64,000 nucleotides of DNA from Rachicladosporium sp. CCFEE 5018. Lineage: Eukaryota > Ascomycota > Dothideomycetes > Cladosporiales > Cladosporiaceae. Each line of letters starts with the position of its first letter. Positions within the stretch are counted from its first letter, which is position 1. Positions 29,595 through 40,739 of the stretch are shown piece after piece. The stretch covers positions 850,313 to 914,312 of the forward strand of contig KZ111153.1 of NCBI GenBank assembly GCA_002077045.2. Direction: 5' to 3'. Below the pieces are notes generated by a model that worked only from the letters and a program-made list of their open reading frames with translations, did not search any database and was not told where the DNA came from. The translations under genes and the position numbers were made by a program.

Positions 29595-31082
29595 ATGCTG
29601 ATGAAGGGCAATGCCCGCGTGGCTGTCGTCGCGGGATTTCTTATCTCGCTGACGCTGGTTGGCCTGTTGTTTATCGCACCGCTGGACGATGCATCGCACG
29701 CCCTCAGAAAGCTGGGGAATCCCTTCAAACATGCGCCCTCCGCCACCGTGACGCAGGTCTTTGGCGATGCGACTTGGACAGAGATAAGTGCGACAGCTAC
29801 GCCGAAGCCAGCCCAGGACGATCATGACGCTGGCGATGACAACGACGAAGAGGATGTCGACGATGACCAGGTATGGCATCCCGCTGGCCACCTCCCGGCT
29901 GCCCAGCAGAAGGCATCAGACGAGGCCATGGCTCTCGAGCACATTCGTCTAACTACTAACATCACTCTGCGACGAAATGGGACGTTCTTCCCCATAGTGT
30001 TCCCTGGCCAGAGGAGCTACAACCCTAGCATCATCCCTCATCCATCGCATGAAGATACATATATTATTGTGGCTCAGCGCGACAAGAGAGACGACGATGA
30101 GCTGATATTCTACTCTGCACTCTTCTGCGAAGCCATGTTCTTCGACGGAGAGCTGATATGCATCAAGCCACCCTTGATCCTACCGATCCAGAGCACTACT
30201 ACAGATGCCTGCGAAGGCTCCAAATGGGAAGAGGCTCGCGAATGGATAGGACCTCACGATACGCGTATCTTCTATGGCGTCCACGGTCACCCCTACGCGA
30301 TGTTCTCTTCCCAGGCTGAGCACCACTGTTTCGGCGAATGGCTGCAACGCCTGGACAGATTGATGCCATGGCTCCCAGGACCCTCAACCTACACCAATGA
30401 TTCCTTCTTCCGCGCGACAGACCTGAAAAGGCCTCCGCCGTTCGGCGCGATGGAGAAAAACTGGTTCGTCTTCTGGGATCGCAATAACCAATCTTACCTC
30501 CACTACGACGTCTTCCCCTCGCGCACTTTCGCCAAGCTCGATCGCGACGGCAGTGTCGGCGAGGACCTGTCTCATCTCGCGCTTTCCGACGCGCAATGTC
30601 TCTCAGACTACATGCCCTCGGTGAACCCAGCTACAAACCTTGAGTGGATCCACCAGTCGACAAATTCTCTCGCAGTAACCTTCTGCAACCGCACAGACCC
30701 AACCTGCAGGCCCTCCGCTAATAACACGCGACTCTTCACGCTCTTCCAACATAAGTCCTTCTACGGCCACGGCGTCTACGAACCCTACATCATGGTCTTT
30801 TCGCAAGAAGCACCCTTTAGCGTCTACGGCATCTCCTCGAAACCACTCTGGTTCGAGGGCCGAGGCGAAGCAGGTGGCGCTTGGTCCGAGGGGACTTGGC
30901 GACCGGACGATCAGAGTCAGTTGCTTTTTGTCGTGAGTATGAATTGGAGGCGTCAGGGCGCGGGGTATCATGGCTTCTTGGACGACGAGCTTTTTGTGTC
31001 TTTTGGTGTTGAGGATCAGGCGAGTGGTGGGGCGGCTGTCGTGGCTGGTGAACTACTAGCGGAGTTGAATCTGTGTGAATAG
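29595..31082 (+). CDS. Type II membrane protein, propeller-like lumenal domain, function unknown (copy B, complete)
   Basis: 495 residues, intronless. A short basic N terminus is followed by one anchor (about 8-28), an acidic linker (DDHDAGDDNDEEDVDDD), then a large domain with N-glycosylation sequons and paired cysteines. Repeated motifs such as SYNPSIIPHP, YIIVAQRDK, EKNWFVFWDRN, YLHYDVFPS and YEPYIMVFS recall five-bladed beta-propellers of GH130/GH43-like enzymes (for example the EKNW phrase), but I cannot identify catalytic residues. Likely Golgi- or ER-anchored with the domain in the lumen; carbohydrate-related activity is inference. Start ATG 29,595; an alternative is two codons later. 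Copy A is cut by the gap. Confidence 0.7.
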   Translation: MLMKGNARVAVVAGFLISLTLVGLLFIAPLDDASHALRKLGNPFKHAPSATVTQVFGDATWTEISATATPKPAQDDHDAGDDNDEEDVDDDQVWHPAGHLPAAQQKASDEAMALEHIRLTTNITLRRNGTFFPIVFPGQRSYNPSIIPHPSHEDTYIIVAQRDKRDDDELIFYSALFCEAMFFDGELICIKPPLILPIQSTTTDACEGSKWEEAREWIGPHDTRIFYGVHGHPYAMFSSQAEHHCFGEWLQRLDRLMPWLPGPSTYTNDSFFRATDLKRPPPFGAMEKNWFVFWDRNNQSYLHYDVFPSRTFAKLDRDGSVGEDLSHLALSDAQCLSDYMPSVNPATNLEWIHQSTNSLAVTFCNRTDPTCRPSANNTRLFTLFQHKSFYGHGVYEPYIMVFSQEAPFSVYGISSKPLWFEGRGEAGGAWSEGTWRPDDQSQLLFVVSMNWRRQGAGYHGFLDDELFVSFGVEDQASGGAAVVAGELLAELNLCE

Positions 31083-31778
31083 GCATAGCTCGAGACTGGG
31101 CGCGAGTGCTCAGCGATGGCACCCCGTCTGCACACGCGAGCGTACTCTGATCTTCGCGATGCGCAACAACTGGATCCGAGGCCTTCACGATGGCGAAACT
31201 CAGCGACAGTGCCGATATTGAGACGAACATCTGCTGGACCCGAGCACGACACAAGATACGTCTCTATTGTCTTGGTCCAGCCCCGTACATCAAACTCGAG
31301 GGGCCAGGATGCGATCCGCACGCGTACAGCTCATGAGTCGTCGCGATATCTCTGTCCTTGGAAACTAAGATGATATAGACGGATCTGGCTCCTGGCGAGA
31401 AGCATTGACAGGCTGCACCGTGACAACGGACAGTGTAGCGAAGCACTGTCGAGAGGATTGCAAGATCGAGAAAGCATGTGACTTCTCAGCGACGTGGTAT
31501 TCGCGCCATGTCGACAGTATTGAGCATGATGGCAGCGTAAGGGACTTCGGATTCCGGGATAGTGGAGGAGATAGCAGTGCGGCTCAGCTGTACAGCGCAT
31601 GGCTGGCTTCCAGTGACAGTGACGAATGCATAGCAGCATAATGAGGACGACTACGCATCTCCATGGCCGACAGTGCCACAGGAAATCATCGCGCAGGAGT
31701 TGTATATATATGAGTGAGCAGTGTACTGTCGATATAATGTATGTAAAACACAGTCCCAATCCCAATGCAAAGGTATCT
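31083..31778. other. Convergent intergenic region
   Basis: About 700 bp between the 3' ends of the type II protein gene and the ABC transporter. The right part (about 31,690-31,760) is A/T-rich with TATATATA-like runs, as expected for fungal 3' ends. Short frames of 60-85 codons have no support. No gene is seen. Confidence 0.6.
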
Positions 31779-34700
31779 CTAAGCACTAGCCCCCATATCG
31801 CCCTGATCCAAGCTCTGCGCCAAACACATAGCATAGTACCTTCCCTTCAGCCTTTGCAACTCATCGTGCTTGCCTTGCTCCACGATCCGCCCATCCTCAA
31901 CCACAAAGATCACATCAGCATTCTTAATCGTGCTCAGCCGATGCGCGACCGCGATTGTGGTTCGTCCCAAGGCCGCTTCATCGAGAGCTTGCTGCACGAT
32001 CCTCTCGCTCTGCGTGTCGAGAGCCGAAGTCGCTTCGTCAAGAAGGAGCAAGCGAGGCTGCCGAATCAGGGCTCTTGCGACAGCGATGCGTTGCCGTTGT
32101 CCGCCGGAGAATTGCAGGCCTTTGGCACCGCAAGGCGTGTTCAGGCCCTCGGGAAGTGAGGAGATGAACTCGAGAGCGTTGGCTTGTCGACATGCTTCAC
32201 TCACTTCCTCTTCTGTCGGCTCGTGTTCGAGACCAATGGCAATGTTGTCTCGCACTGAGCCGAGGTATAAGGGTGGCTCTTGCTGTACCAGAGACATGTA
32301 CCGGCGGTAGGCGAAGGGCGACATCGCGGCGATGTCTTCGCCCTTCAGGGTTATGCGACCTGATGTAGGGTCGTAGAAACGCTCTGCGAGCGCTATGATA
32401 GTACTCTTGCCGCAACCCGATGGACCGACTATTGCGGCGTAGGTGCCAGGCTCGATGTTCATAGTCACACCACGCAGGACTCGAGCAGTGTCTCGTTGCT
32501 TGTAGCGGAATTCAACATTCTCGATACCAATAGCACCATCACCGGAGGGCTTGTGCGAGCGATTCTCGTCTGTCTCACGAATCGTGGCTTTGATGGTCCG
32601 AAGCCAGAGAACGTAGTTTGCAGCGATCTTGCCCTTGGTGATTGATGTCGTGTATGCGAAGAACTGTCCTGCGCCTTGTCCGCTGAAGATGATGGCGATG
32701 AAACATACGAAGAAGGACTGTATGGTGAGCTGACCACCCACGATCAGCTGAGAGCCGTACCAGAAGCCTAGGCCCATCACGAGAAACTCGATCGATTGGG
32801 AGAGGGCATAGGGGAAGAGCATGATAGCCAGACCTGGCAGCACCTTCTTGATGATGCCGTCGAGAGCGCCGTTATATTCTTCGAGTACGGACGATTCGAG
32901 CGCCAGAAAGCTCACGGTCTTGATGCTAGTCACTGCCTCTGTTGCGAGGCCAGCACTGCCAGAGAAGCCAGCTCCCGTCGAGTTCTCCAGCTTCTGGTCC
33001 AGTCGGATGCGGATATAGCCAGCCACGACTAGCGGTGTTAGCCCTCCGAACACCAAGGTCAAGCCTAACCTCCAGCTGAAGACGATCCCGAGGATACTGC
33101 TGCCGATGATGTTGATCAGAACGTTCAAGATTAGACCGAGATTTCCAGACATGAGTTCCTGTAGCGAAGTTGGTACCGATGAGAGCTTCGAAGTGAGAGA
33201 GCCTGACGAGTTGGCAGGCAAGTCGAAGAACTCCTGATCATTGTAGACCATGCGCTCGATCATCTCGCGACGTATGCGTCTAGTGATGACCTGACCGATC
33301 GAGTTGCATGCCCAGCCTATGCCAAAGTACCCGAACAGGTTGGCAAGTGCAAGCACGAAGAACATCAGTGCCCAGAAGGCGGCTTGATCCGTCGCTGCTT
33401 GTCCCTTGAGACTGAAGACGCCGACGAGACGCGAGAAGACGATTGCTTGTGCAGGGTAGGTGCCGCCTCCGATGATGCCTCCCACGGCCGTCACAGCATA
33501 CCAGACGTAGAGATCTGGGTGTTCCTTGAGGAGAATCCAAATGCATCGGATCAGAGTGTAGTTCAGCGTCTCGGCGGCCAAATGTGCCACTGCTTGGCGC
33601 TCCAGATCGGTCTGTGCTGCCTTTGTCACGGTGCGCTGCAGAGTGAGAGGTCTCCCCATTGTAGCTTCAGCTTCTGCTTCGACTTCAGCTTGCGCCTCAG
33701 CCTTTTCTTCCGTTCCCTCCGCTGCTTCTTCTGCCTTAGCACCAAGATCCTGCGCCCGGACCATGGCAGCGTACAGGCCATCTCGGGCGAGCAGCTCGCG
33801 GTGTGTGCCTTGTTCGACCACTTGGCCAGCTTTCATGACAGCGATGCTGTCGGCGGCCATCACTGTGGCAAGTTTATGGGCGATGATGAGGGTAGTCTTG
33901 TTCGCTGACACTCGATTCAATGCGTCTTGTACTACCCTCTCAGCGCGGGGATCTAGCGCACTGGTTGCCTCGTCCAGGAGTAAAACTTTCGGATCTGATA
34001 CGATGCTGCGGGCGATCGCGATACGTTGCCGTTGGCCGCCTGACAGCATACTAGCTCGCTCTCCTACTTGCGTGTTATAGCCTTCGGGCAGCGCCGACAC
34101 GAAGTCGTGAGCATTGCTTGACTTGCATGCCTCCTCGATGAGGTCTCTGTGCTTTTCCTCCGGCAGGTCCCGCTGCTCGCCTACCAGCCCCTTCGCGACG
34201 TTCTCGTAGATGGTGCCCTGGAAGAGTATAGGTTCTTGCTGTACCAGGCGAAAGTTGCTACGCAACCATTTGGTGTTGTAGCTTTCGAGTGGCTGACCGT
34301 CGAGGATGATCTCACCCGACGCAGGCATGTACCATCGTTCGAGCAGACCGACCAAAGTTGACTTGCCGCAGCCGCTGGGTCCCACAAGTGCGATGGTCTT
34401 GCCAGCAGGGAGCGATAAGTTCAAGCCATGCAAGACTTGAGCGGTAGGTCTCGTGGGATACGCGAAGCGAAGATCCCGGATCTGGATATCGCCAGCACAA
34501 GTAGACGGCTGTGCACCTTCAGGCGACAGAGGATCGAGCAGAGACTCTTTGTCAATGACCGAGAAGAGCTCAGCGGCCGCAGATGATGCATTGGTGATGG
34601 CCTAAGGGAACGGATTAGCGAATAGCTCATGATTGTGCACGATCACCATGATAGGATGCACGTACTTGCATCGACGGGAAGACGAGTAAGGTTGATGTCG

Positions 34701-35961
34701 CTCCAAGCGCAACACTGAGAACCACGGTGAAAACTGTGCCGACATTGCTGATCTCGCCTCTCGCCAACATCCGTTGACCATACCAGAAAGCGAACGCAGT
34801 CGCGGACATGACGAAAAATGTCTGCGTGGAGAACAGGATACCAAAGATGAGCGACTTCTTCTTGCCGTCCTTGTAGGCTGCTAGTAAGTACTCATCGTAG
34901 GTCTTGACAATCTTGTCTTGCGCTCCGAAAGCATGAATGGTGCGTATTGAGCTGAGCGCATCCTGGGCAAGTACGGCAGCTCGTGAGTAAGTACGCGTGA
35001 TTCGCGATTCGACGGGTGCGTCGAATGCAAGACATCCTCCAATCGTCCCAATGATCAATGGAACGATGGACATGGTGATGAGCGCGACTGAGTGATGCAT
35101 GCGGGTCAGTTGAATGCCACATTTTGACGGTATCAGGCAAACTTACGTTTCCATTGCACTGACAGTGCCACAATGTATGCTGAGAAGAAAAGCGCAATGC
35201 CGTTGACGAGTGTGACTGTCTTCTCTGAGATGCCGACTGTGACCCGGTCTCCATCTGAAAGGCTTTGTGTCAGCTCACGCTCAAGGTAGTGAAGAGGTGA
35301 TACGAACTTGTGGTGACCTGGGTCGCAGGCGATCCCCCTCCGGCCTTGTCGAAGTACCATACTTCCTGTCTCAGCAGACTCTCAAGGAACTTTGCTCGAA
35401 CCTTGCGAGTGACCCGTGTTGCAGCGACACACGCGCAGAGGGTCGAGATGTACCCAATGACGAATCTTGCAATGAAGAGGTAGACGAAGTACAGGACCAA
35501 GTGATTTACATTACTTTTGAACGCTGCTTTCTCGGCTACAGTCGCTTGCCGGCCAGCGAAAGTGGCGAAGTTGCCTGTTGATTGGCCGAATACCAAAGTC
35601 ATCAGTGGCAGCGCAGCGCCGGTAGCAAGCGCGCCAGTATATGCGATGGCGTAGAGCAAGATGTCGAGCCGATCTGCGAACGTGTAGATACGCTACTCAG
35701 AGTCAGCGTACGATTGTTCTTCTCGTTGCGATCACCGTTCGATCGACTCACGAAGTAGTCCTTCAATGAGCCCGCCTTCTCCTTCTCGTCTTTACCATCC
35801 TTCTTCGTCTTGCCATCATCGGCATCACCATACTTTACGTCGTCCACCGATTCGCTCGTTTCGACTTTCTCGGGAATGTTGATGGCCGTCTTCTCAGACT
35901 CAGGCACCATTGTCGAAGGCGACTCCTCACTCGGAACGCGGGATGACTTTGTTTCGTCCAT
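31779..35961 (-). CDS. Full-size ABC transporter, ABCB/MDR (P-glycoprotein) type
   Basis: Five exons: 35752-35961, 35308-35692, 35147-35254, 34666-35087, 31779-34601; all introns 53-64 bp; 1315 residues, the usual length. A hydrophilic N terminus rich in Lys/Asp/Glu precedes membrane domain 1 (exons 2-4), nucleotide-binding domain 1 (Walker A GPSGCGKST, signature LSGGQRQR, Walker B LLLDEATSALD), an acidic linker (EGTEEKAEAQAEVEAEAEA), membrane domain 2 and a second complete nucleotide-binding domain (FSGGQRQR, LLLLDEATSALD). Both ATP sites look competent. Plasma-membrane or vacuolar efflux of hydrophobic compounds is expected; substrate unknown. Tyrosinase lies upstream in the same orientation. 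Confidence 0.93.
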
Positions 35962-36862
35962 CACGGAAAGAAGTGAATTATCAATTTCAAGTCATTGCAC
36001 AGATAACAGAAATCAAGGAGAGACTTCAACGCAACACAAACGCCCATATCTCTATGTCCACCTTCACCGAGTGACGTGCGCGCATCGCGAGGCCGGGTGA
36101 GAAGTCGCCCGACGATCTACTCTCGCCTGGACTTTGGCATTCACGTTGTCTGCATTCGGGAACTGAACGCGAGCTAGCGGATGAGGCGCGATGGAAGTGT
36201 ACCTTACCGAGCAAGACACCGCAAGGTTGCATTCGCAATGGGTCGAATTGAGCTTGGAACAATGTTGCAGAACCTATCGCTTGATGCAATTTATGAGCAC
36301 AATAAGATGATCCATCTCGCAAACATGGGTATGTACCGACAGCGTGGGAAAGCACATTCGGCGCTGGTTCCGTCTGCGGTTCCCGAAACCCCGACTGTTG
36401 CATGGACGTTTGCGAGGTTGGAAGACAGCTTGAGACATGGCGTTTGCGAATCAGATGCAAGCACGCGAGTGACAAAAGAAGCGGACCGCTCAGAGATTCA
36501 CTACAGATGCAAATGCTAATATATGCCATGCCGCGATAGTGTATCAGTGCGTATGCTGTCAGCGAGAGTGGTATGTCTCCTTCAAGCTCTCCAAGATAGC
36601 ACTGGCTATGATTCGTAGATGTAGTGCAGCATATACTAGCGCTATCAATCGCGTCGACTTCTGGAGCGGTCCGCTTTGTTTGTTATTCGCGTGGCAAGTA
36701 ATCTGCACTGTTCACCTGTTTTCCATGACATTAAGCTACAGCGTAATGTCCTATGAACGACATCTGGACACGCTGGACGCGGTGCCACGTCTCGCAGCCA
36801 TCTCCGAGTTACAATAGCAGTGCCCGCGACCGAGATGACACGATATCGTATTGCCGCCTACT
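35962..36862. other. ABC transporter promoter and tyrosinase 3' region
   Basis: 900 bp. Frames at 36,181-36,519 (+) and 36,026-36,529 (-) overlap each other and show no family features, so I do not call them. No gene is seen. Confidence 0.6.
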
Positions 36863-38103
36863 CTAGTCATATCTGTAGCAGAATGACCCAGCGAACGTAT
36901 CCATCAGATCATGGAACGTCTGGTCCGGAGCCACAAACCCGAATGGAATCTTGTCAGTCAACGACATATCTGGGCTCGGCGGGCTGTTTGCCATGGTCGA
37001 CGTTCCTCTGATGATAAATTGGCGGTCCCAGATGTCCATGTATTGCCACACTAGCCATATCTTGTCAAGCATGGCGTGGTGCAGGAAAAATATGGGGTCA
37101 TTGGGAGACGAGTGCATGTCCTCGAGATCGGAAGGGCCGCCCCCGAGCCAGTGCCCGCCACCATGGACGCCAAAGCGGTTGGCGTCGGAACCGTAACCTT
37201 GCATGAGGCCCTGGAAGCCTTCGACATAGATCTCGCCAAGGAGAAGTTCAGTGACGTTGGTGTAGGTGTTGTATTGCGTGCTGAAGAAGCTGTTCAGATC
37301 GCGGACGAGGCAACGAGGGTTATCTTCGTAGTCGCTCTTCACGTTGTTGTTGTAGGGGCTATCGATAGGACCAAGGTGCAGCTGGGTCCCGCTGAAGGGA
37401 CCGGTGTGCACACAGCCACCACCCGTGCCGGGTGGAAAGTTGACGTTCTGCAGGCCGAGGTAGGTGTAATCGCGGTTGGGAATGTAAACACCGTTCGAGC
37501 CCATGGAATACTCGTCACCGTTGAAGATCTCGCTCTGGTCGAGTGCCTCAGCGTCTTCGGCCCAATTCCAGTATGGCATGTGTCCTGTGTAGCCACAGTG
37601 TTTCTTCAGATCCTGCTCGAAAGAGTGGACGTAGAAGCGGTGCCATGCGAGGAAGTCGGCAGTCATGTGTATTGTCATGGTGTAGTTGATGTGTGCTATC
37701 GCTGGGTCAGTGACTTGCACTTCGTCCGTCTCTCATCGGAAGAAGACTCACTCGCAACATACTCATCGTACCGGCTGTGCACTCCAGGATATTGCGCACT
37801 CTGCTCGTGCGTCATGACCTGCGGCGGCAACCGTTGCAAGCACTCCACGGCATCTGTGAAAGACTTGCGATGCTCCAGCGTCATGTTCCTGAACTCCTTC
37901 CGCACGGTCGCCGTCTCGAAATTACATTTGTTCCCACGAAAGTCGATGTTGTCTTGCATCCGCTCAAGAGCAAGCTTCTGCACCTTCTCCCATGCTGCGC
38001 CAGACGCAATGTCTTCGCTAGAGAAGTCTGAAAGTGGAGGTGATTGTGCGATCGCAAAGCCAGCAATCGCTGCAACGCTGGCCAAAACTGTGAAGAAAAG
38101 CAT
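36863..38103 (-). CDS. Secreted tyrosinase (type 3 copper oxidase)
   Basis: Exons 37752-38103 and 36863-37695, intron 37696-37751; 394 residues. N-terminal signal peptide (MLFFTVLASVAAIAGFAIAQ). CuA histidines: His109 in VHSRYDEYVA, His127 and His136 in IHMTADFLAWHRFYVHSFE. CuB: GVHGGGHWLGGG (two His) and FFLHHAMLD. The intron lies just after DEYVA in the CuA region. Family enzymes hydroxylate monophenols and oxidise o-diphenols to quinones, in pigment or phenolic metabolism. The short form lacks the long C-terminal propeptide of melanin-type tyrosinases, so it resembles short secreted tyrosinases or o-aminophenol/catechol oxidases; the exact substrate cannot be read from sequence. Confidence 0.9.
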
Positions 38104-39037
38104 GATAATGAACGTGATGCCCGTGGGCAGTTGCAAAGAGTGAAATAGTATTAGTATTGCTGGAGTAATGAGCGACAGTGGAGCAGGTGGATGCGGAAGA
38201 GTAGCAGGCAACGTGAAGACAAAGGTGATTGATGTCTCGTAAACTTGCCTTGCGCTAACAGGTAGCCCTATGACCTCGTGATGATGGCCGCGTCGCATGT
38301 CACCATTGGCGCGCAACAGTGGCATTGGCTCGGCGAGCTATACTTCGCGTCGCCTATGCGCTCGGCGAACGTGGGCATGCTGGGCAGACGACGAAAGGAG
38401 AAGGGATGACTGGGCGCGGACGAGTCGCGGTTTCAGGAACAGCGCGCTAAAGTGATCCACATGCATGGAAGTACAAGCTTTGCCATTCCCTTGGCCATCA
38501 ATTTGATCGAGCCATCGAGCGCGCGGTAGACCCGGTCGCCGACGACAGTAGAGGCTGCTTTATCATGCCGGCGGGATCACAAGAGTACTTACGCAGCATT
38601 CTTGGGAGGCATACGATGCGAAACGCAGTTTGAAGCGCATGGAAGAGCACTTGCCGAGTACGGATGATATCCGCACGTTAAATGAGCTGTGGATCCGGAC
38701 AGGGTCGCCCCTTCCTGCCGCTGTCAGGCCGCTGTTTCCCCTGTCGATCATCGGCAACTGGTCGTATGAACATGCTTCATAGCGCTTCTCTTCCTGCTGA
38801 ATAACGACTAAATATTCTCGCATACATGCGTATCATCATCGGGTGCTACCTGTTCGGCGCATTTTGCGGGGTCGTTCTGTTGAATGGAGAGCGGTGTCCG
38901 GCAGGACAGCAGAACGGCCAGGGTCATGATCTCGTATTGTATTACTCAAGTCTATTTATCATCGTACTGCCTTCTCAGCAGTCACCGAATCACAGCTCGT
39001 CCGCATGGTGGTCTACACAACACCACTGTTCCAGAGC
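38104..39037. other. Tyrosinase promoter and 3' region of the dsRBD-like gene
   Basis: About 930 bp. One antisense frame (38,563-38,823) has no supporting features. No gene is seen. Confidence 0.6.
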
Positions 39038-40333
39038 TCACCCGGCAGCCAGCACCTTCCTCCGCTCCTCCAGGATCTGGTTGAGCAGGATAAGCACCAG
39101 CTTACAGCACTCCTCCTTCGCATTCTTCTGTCCATTGCAGCTGCCTGTTTCGCCGACAGAGCCACCAAGACGCCGCTCCTTCAGTGCATCTTGAGGGAGG
39201 AAGGTAGCGGCCGCCACGTACCAAGCGGCCGTTGCTGCGCCATCGGGTGGTAGCACCGGCTTCATCTGATAGCTTGGTGGCGTGAAACCCAGTTGTAGGC
39301 TGCGCGTGGCGACCAGCTGAGCTGGTGTCTGCGCGGTGAGTTGGTTGGCGGCATCTGTGAGCGAAATGTTGGGGCCGTCTTCGGTTTTGCAGTGCTTCGC
39401 GGGAGCGCTCACACGCAGACCAGCGTTCTCGCGCAGCCAAAGTACCGCTTCCTTGGCAGTGCTGCGCTTCGCAGCGGCCTTGAGGGTGAATACGGCTGTC
39501 TCGGAGCCGAAGGTACGACCTGGCGCGGCGTCTGTTGTCATCGTGCAGGCGTGGAGGTATGTGGTCAAGGCCAGGCCGGCCTTCTGATTCGCAACATTGT
39601 TGGCGACGTGATCCTTGTAACGAGCGGGCGGGAACCTGTTCTTTTGGCAGTACTCTGTGAGCAACCCAATCCAGTTCTCTTCGTCTATCGACGAAGGATC
39701 TTCACTCTTCCGCTTCGTGCGCGCAGGCAACTCAACATTGCTCAAGACCTCCAACCCACGCTGGCTGATGATTTCTTTCGCCTGCTTCTTCGACGGAAAC
39801 GGGCGCTGATCCTCGCAAACGTGCTCTCCGAATTCTAGCTTGACCCCGAAACAGCCCTGGGCGGGCTCGGTGAACGAGAACATCGGCCGCAGGCCATGGA
39901 GTTGGCAAAGAGCGTTGAATTCCGCTGCTGCCACGCCATACGTCTCGATCGCGGGCAGAGGCATAATTGCTGGTGGTGAGAAGTAGATCGAGCGAGGGGT
40001 TTTGGCTGTGTTGCCGGATCTGAAGCGCAGAGCATTTTCCGAAGGAGGATGCAGGGCATCGTATTCCTCGAGGGACATCGTCTGATCCGCAGCTGAGTCC
40101 ATGGTAGCCGATGTATGGTCTATGATGTTGCGAAGTGGTAGATCCATGTTTGGCTCCAGATCAACACCTATATGTGACAAGCGTGATCTCCGCGGTCTAT
40201 TGTGAAAGTCTTCACTAGCTCGTGAGTGCGCTTGTGAACGCACATTCAAGGTGTGAGCAGTGAAGTCTCGCACATCAGCTGCCGGTATCAGTGTGCCACC
40301 CTGATTAACGAGAAGTGACTGCAACAAGTCCAT
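39038..40333 (-). CDS. Protein with two dsRNA-binding-like modules
   Basis: Intronless, 431 residues. Module 1 (about 132-200): AEFNALCQLHGLRPMFSF, then GCFGVKLEFGEHVCEDQ, then PFPSKKQAKEIISQRGLEVL, matching the alpha-beta-beta-beta-alpha layout of dsRBDs with the lysine-rich start of the last helix. Module 2 (about 220-310): WIGLLTEYCQKNRFPPARY, a beta region, and KAAAKRSTAKEAVLWLRENAG. The rest is disordered, with a helical C terminus. No catalytic domain. A double-dsRBD protein could be an accessory factor of RNA silencing or another RNA process; this is inference. It shares a 406 bp divergent promoter with the F-box-like gene. Confidence 0.7.
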   Translation of the reverse strand: MDLLQSLLVNQGGTLIPAADVRDFTAHTLNVRSQAHSRASEDFHNRPRRSRLSHIGVDLEPNMDLPLRNIIDHTSATMDSAADQTMSLEEYDALHPPSENALRFRSGNTAKTPRSIYFSPPAIMPLPAIETYGVAAAEFNALCQLHGLRPMFSFTEPAQGCFGVKLEFGEHVCEDQRPFPSKKQAKEIISQRGLEVLSNVELPARTKRKSEDPSSIDEENWIGLLTEYCQKNRFPPARYKDHVANNVANQKAGLALTTYLHACTMTTDAAPGRTFGSETAVFTLKAAAKRSTAKEAVLWLRENAGLRVSAPAKHCKTEDGPNISLTDAANQLTAQTPAQLVATRSLQLGFTPPSYQMKPVLPPDGAATAAWYVAAATFLPQDALKERRLGGSVGETGSCNGQKNAKEECCKLVLILLNQILEERRKVLAAG

Positions 40334-40739
40334 GTCGGCGCGTAAGTAGAGTGTGTCGCTATGCAGGGTTCCGGTTCCGAAGTGCTTGCATTAGTAGCGG
40401 CCCAGTGTGGCGGGAAGTTATGAGTTTGTGTCCTCAATAATATCACGTCAAATCGTCCGGATGCACCACGATGACATCTAGACCGTGTCATGGGCAACGC
40501 CATCACTCTCTCGGATGAAGTCACATTGAGTGATGATCATTCGACAGATTCTCAAAGTTAAGATGAACAACATTGGAGGGCAGCTCCTTCGCTCACGCCA
40601 AGAGGCAATCACTTGGAGGCACCTATGCGGCGCAAACGAGGCCACATCGCATTCCTCTCAATATGCACAGCTTCAGCAGTATCAATTGGGGATCTACCAC
40701 ATCTTGTACGTAAGCATTTCGACACACATCTAAGCGACC
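40334..40739. promoter_or_regulatory. Divergent promoter region dsRBD-like / F-box-like genes
   Basis: 406 bp between divergent start codons. No assigned site and no gene. Confidence 0.45.

Larger units (their letters stand above)
15397..30627 (+). repeat. Copy B of the ~15 kb direct duplication
   Basis: Copy B begins immediately after the gap, inside the acyl-CoA dehydrogenase gene, at the base matching copy A position 153. Its homology to copy A ends at 30,627 only because copy A stops at the gap; the gene there continues to 31,082. In copy B all three kinase frames and the monooxygenase are open. Whether A and B are tandem paralogues or two haplotypes cannot be settled from this sequence alone. 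Confidence 0.95.

Noticed and set aside
33384..33908. Plus-strand frames inside the ABC transporter
   Set aside because: Antisense of the nucleotide-binding domain and linker coding sequence.
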